A program made the position numbers and the translations under genes. Below, piece by piece: positions 63,774-64,000 of a DNA stretch of 64,000 bases. The DNA comes from an uncultured Actinomycetaceae bacterium (lineage in GTDB: Bacteria; Actinomycetota; Actinomycetes; Actinomycetales; Actinomycetaceae). The DNA lies in NCBI GenBank assembly GCA_902464405.1, contig CABQJD010000007.1, positions 1 to 64,000 on the forward strand, read 5' to 3'. Position 1 is the first letter of the stretch, and every line of letters begins with the position of its first letter. The notes under the pieces were generated by a model. The model was not told the DNA's origin. It saw nothing but the letters and a program-made list of their open reading frames with translations, and did no database searches.

Positions 63774-64000
63774 ATCACTCTTCCTTTTCACCACCGCCTT
63801 GCTTACATTCACTATTACTTCTCGCAATTAAGCCAATGCCACCGTACGGCGCTACTGGCAAGGATGCTAGACGTATACGGTGTACAAGAGCTAAGCATCA
63901 CACATACCGATACCACCTAGAGATAGTCTTTTTGCCGGCACAACTTAAACTGGTACAGCTTAAAGCCTGATTCACTGCGGATACGACGTCAGCGACATAA

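Overview
The window looks like a chromosomal segment of a low-to-moderate GC actinobacterium, most likely a member of the Actinomycetaceae. This rests on gene order rather than on any single gene: dnaG next to dgt; the dcw cluster from mraZ to divIVA with sepF and yggT; lexA divergent from a division-inhibitor-like gene and nrdR; and dinG-hflX-miaA-miaB-recX-recA-DUF3046-XRE-cinA. I would not name a genus from this evidence. No rRNA, CRISPR array, insertion sequence or prophage was seen; there is one tRNA.

Layout. 0.1-3.1 kb: methionine ABC importer (metN-metI-metQ, minus strand) behind a SAM-I riboswitch. 3.4 kb: tRNA-Met(CAT). 3.9-7.6 kb: dnaG and dgt, divergent. 8.0-11.5 kb: arginine deiminase-type operon arcB-arcC-YfcC transporter, with no arcA. 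11.6-13.6 kb: accessory island with a decayed gene, a secreted bacteriocin-like protein and a two-helix membrane partner. 13.6-23.7 kb: dusB, glyS, a truncated znuB, zur, dnaE, rluD, lspA, divIVA. 24.3-39.3 kb: division and peptidoglycan cluster (yggT, sepF, ftsZ, ftsQ, murC, murG, ftsW, murD, mraY, murF, ftsI, ftsL, rsmH, mraZ), lacking murE and lacking pgeF/ylmE. 39.4-41.9 kb: second accessory island of bacteriocin-like genes and their decayed relatives. 42.2-50.9 kb: DUF3040 protein, dinB, PAC2 protein, HelD-like helicase, serA, fadD. 51.0-63.8 kb: nrdR, SOS genes, dinG, hflX, miaA, miaB, recX, recA, DUF3046, XRE regulator, cinA.

The most interesting system is the pair of accessory islands at 12.3-13.3 kb and 39.4-41.8 kb. 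Each has a gene for a secreted protein (signal peptide, acidic middle, hydrophobic C-terminal part of 73-74 residues that begins at a cysteine) followed by a very small two-helix membrane protein. Both islands have the same upstream control region: two 16-bp palindromes of the type ACCGAC-N4-GTCGGT whose starts are exactly 23 bp apart, then a conserved promoter-proximal block and a similar leader. The second island also carries at least three broken copies of the toxin-like or partner genes. I read this as a family of bacteriocin/immunity modules under a shared, unidentified regulator. The antimicrobial function is inference.

Other regulation visible in the DNA: a SAM-I riboswitch whose P1 helix would cover the metN ribosome binding site; LexA boxes before lexA, its divergent neighbour and recA; MraZ-type repeats with 10-bp spacing before mraZ; an mraW-type RNA hairpin before rsmH; and an inverted repeat before zur.
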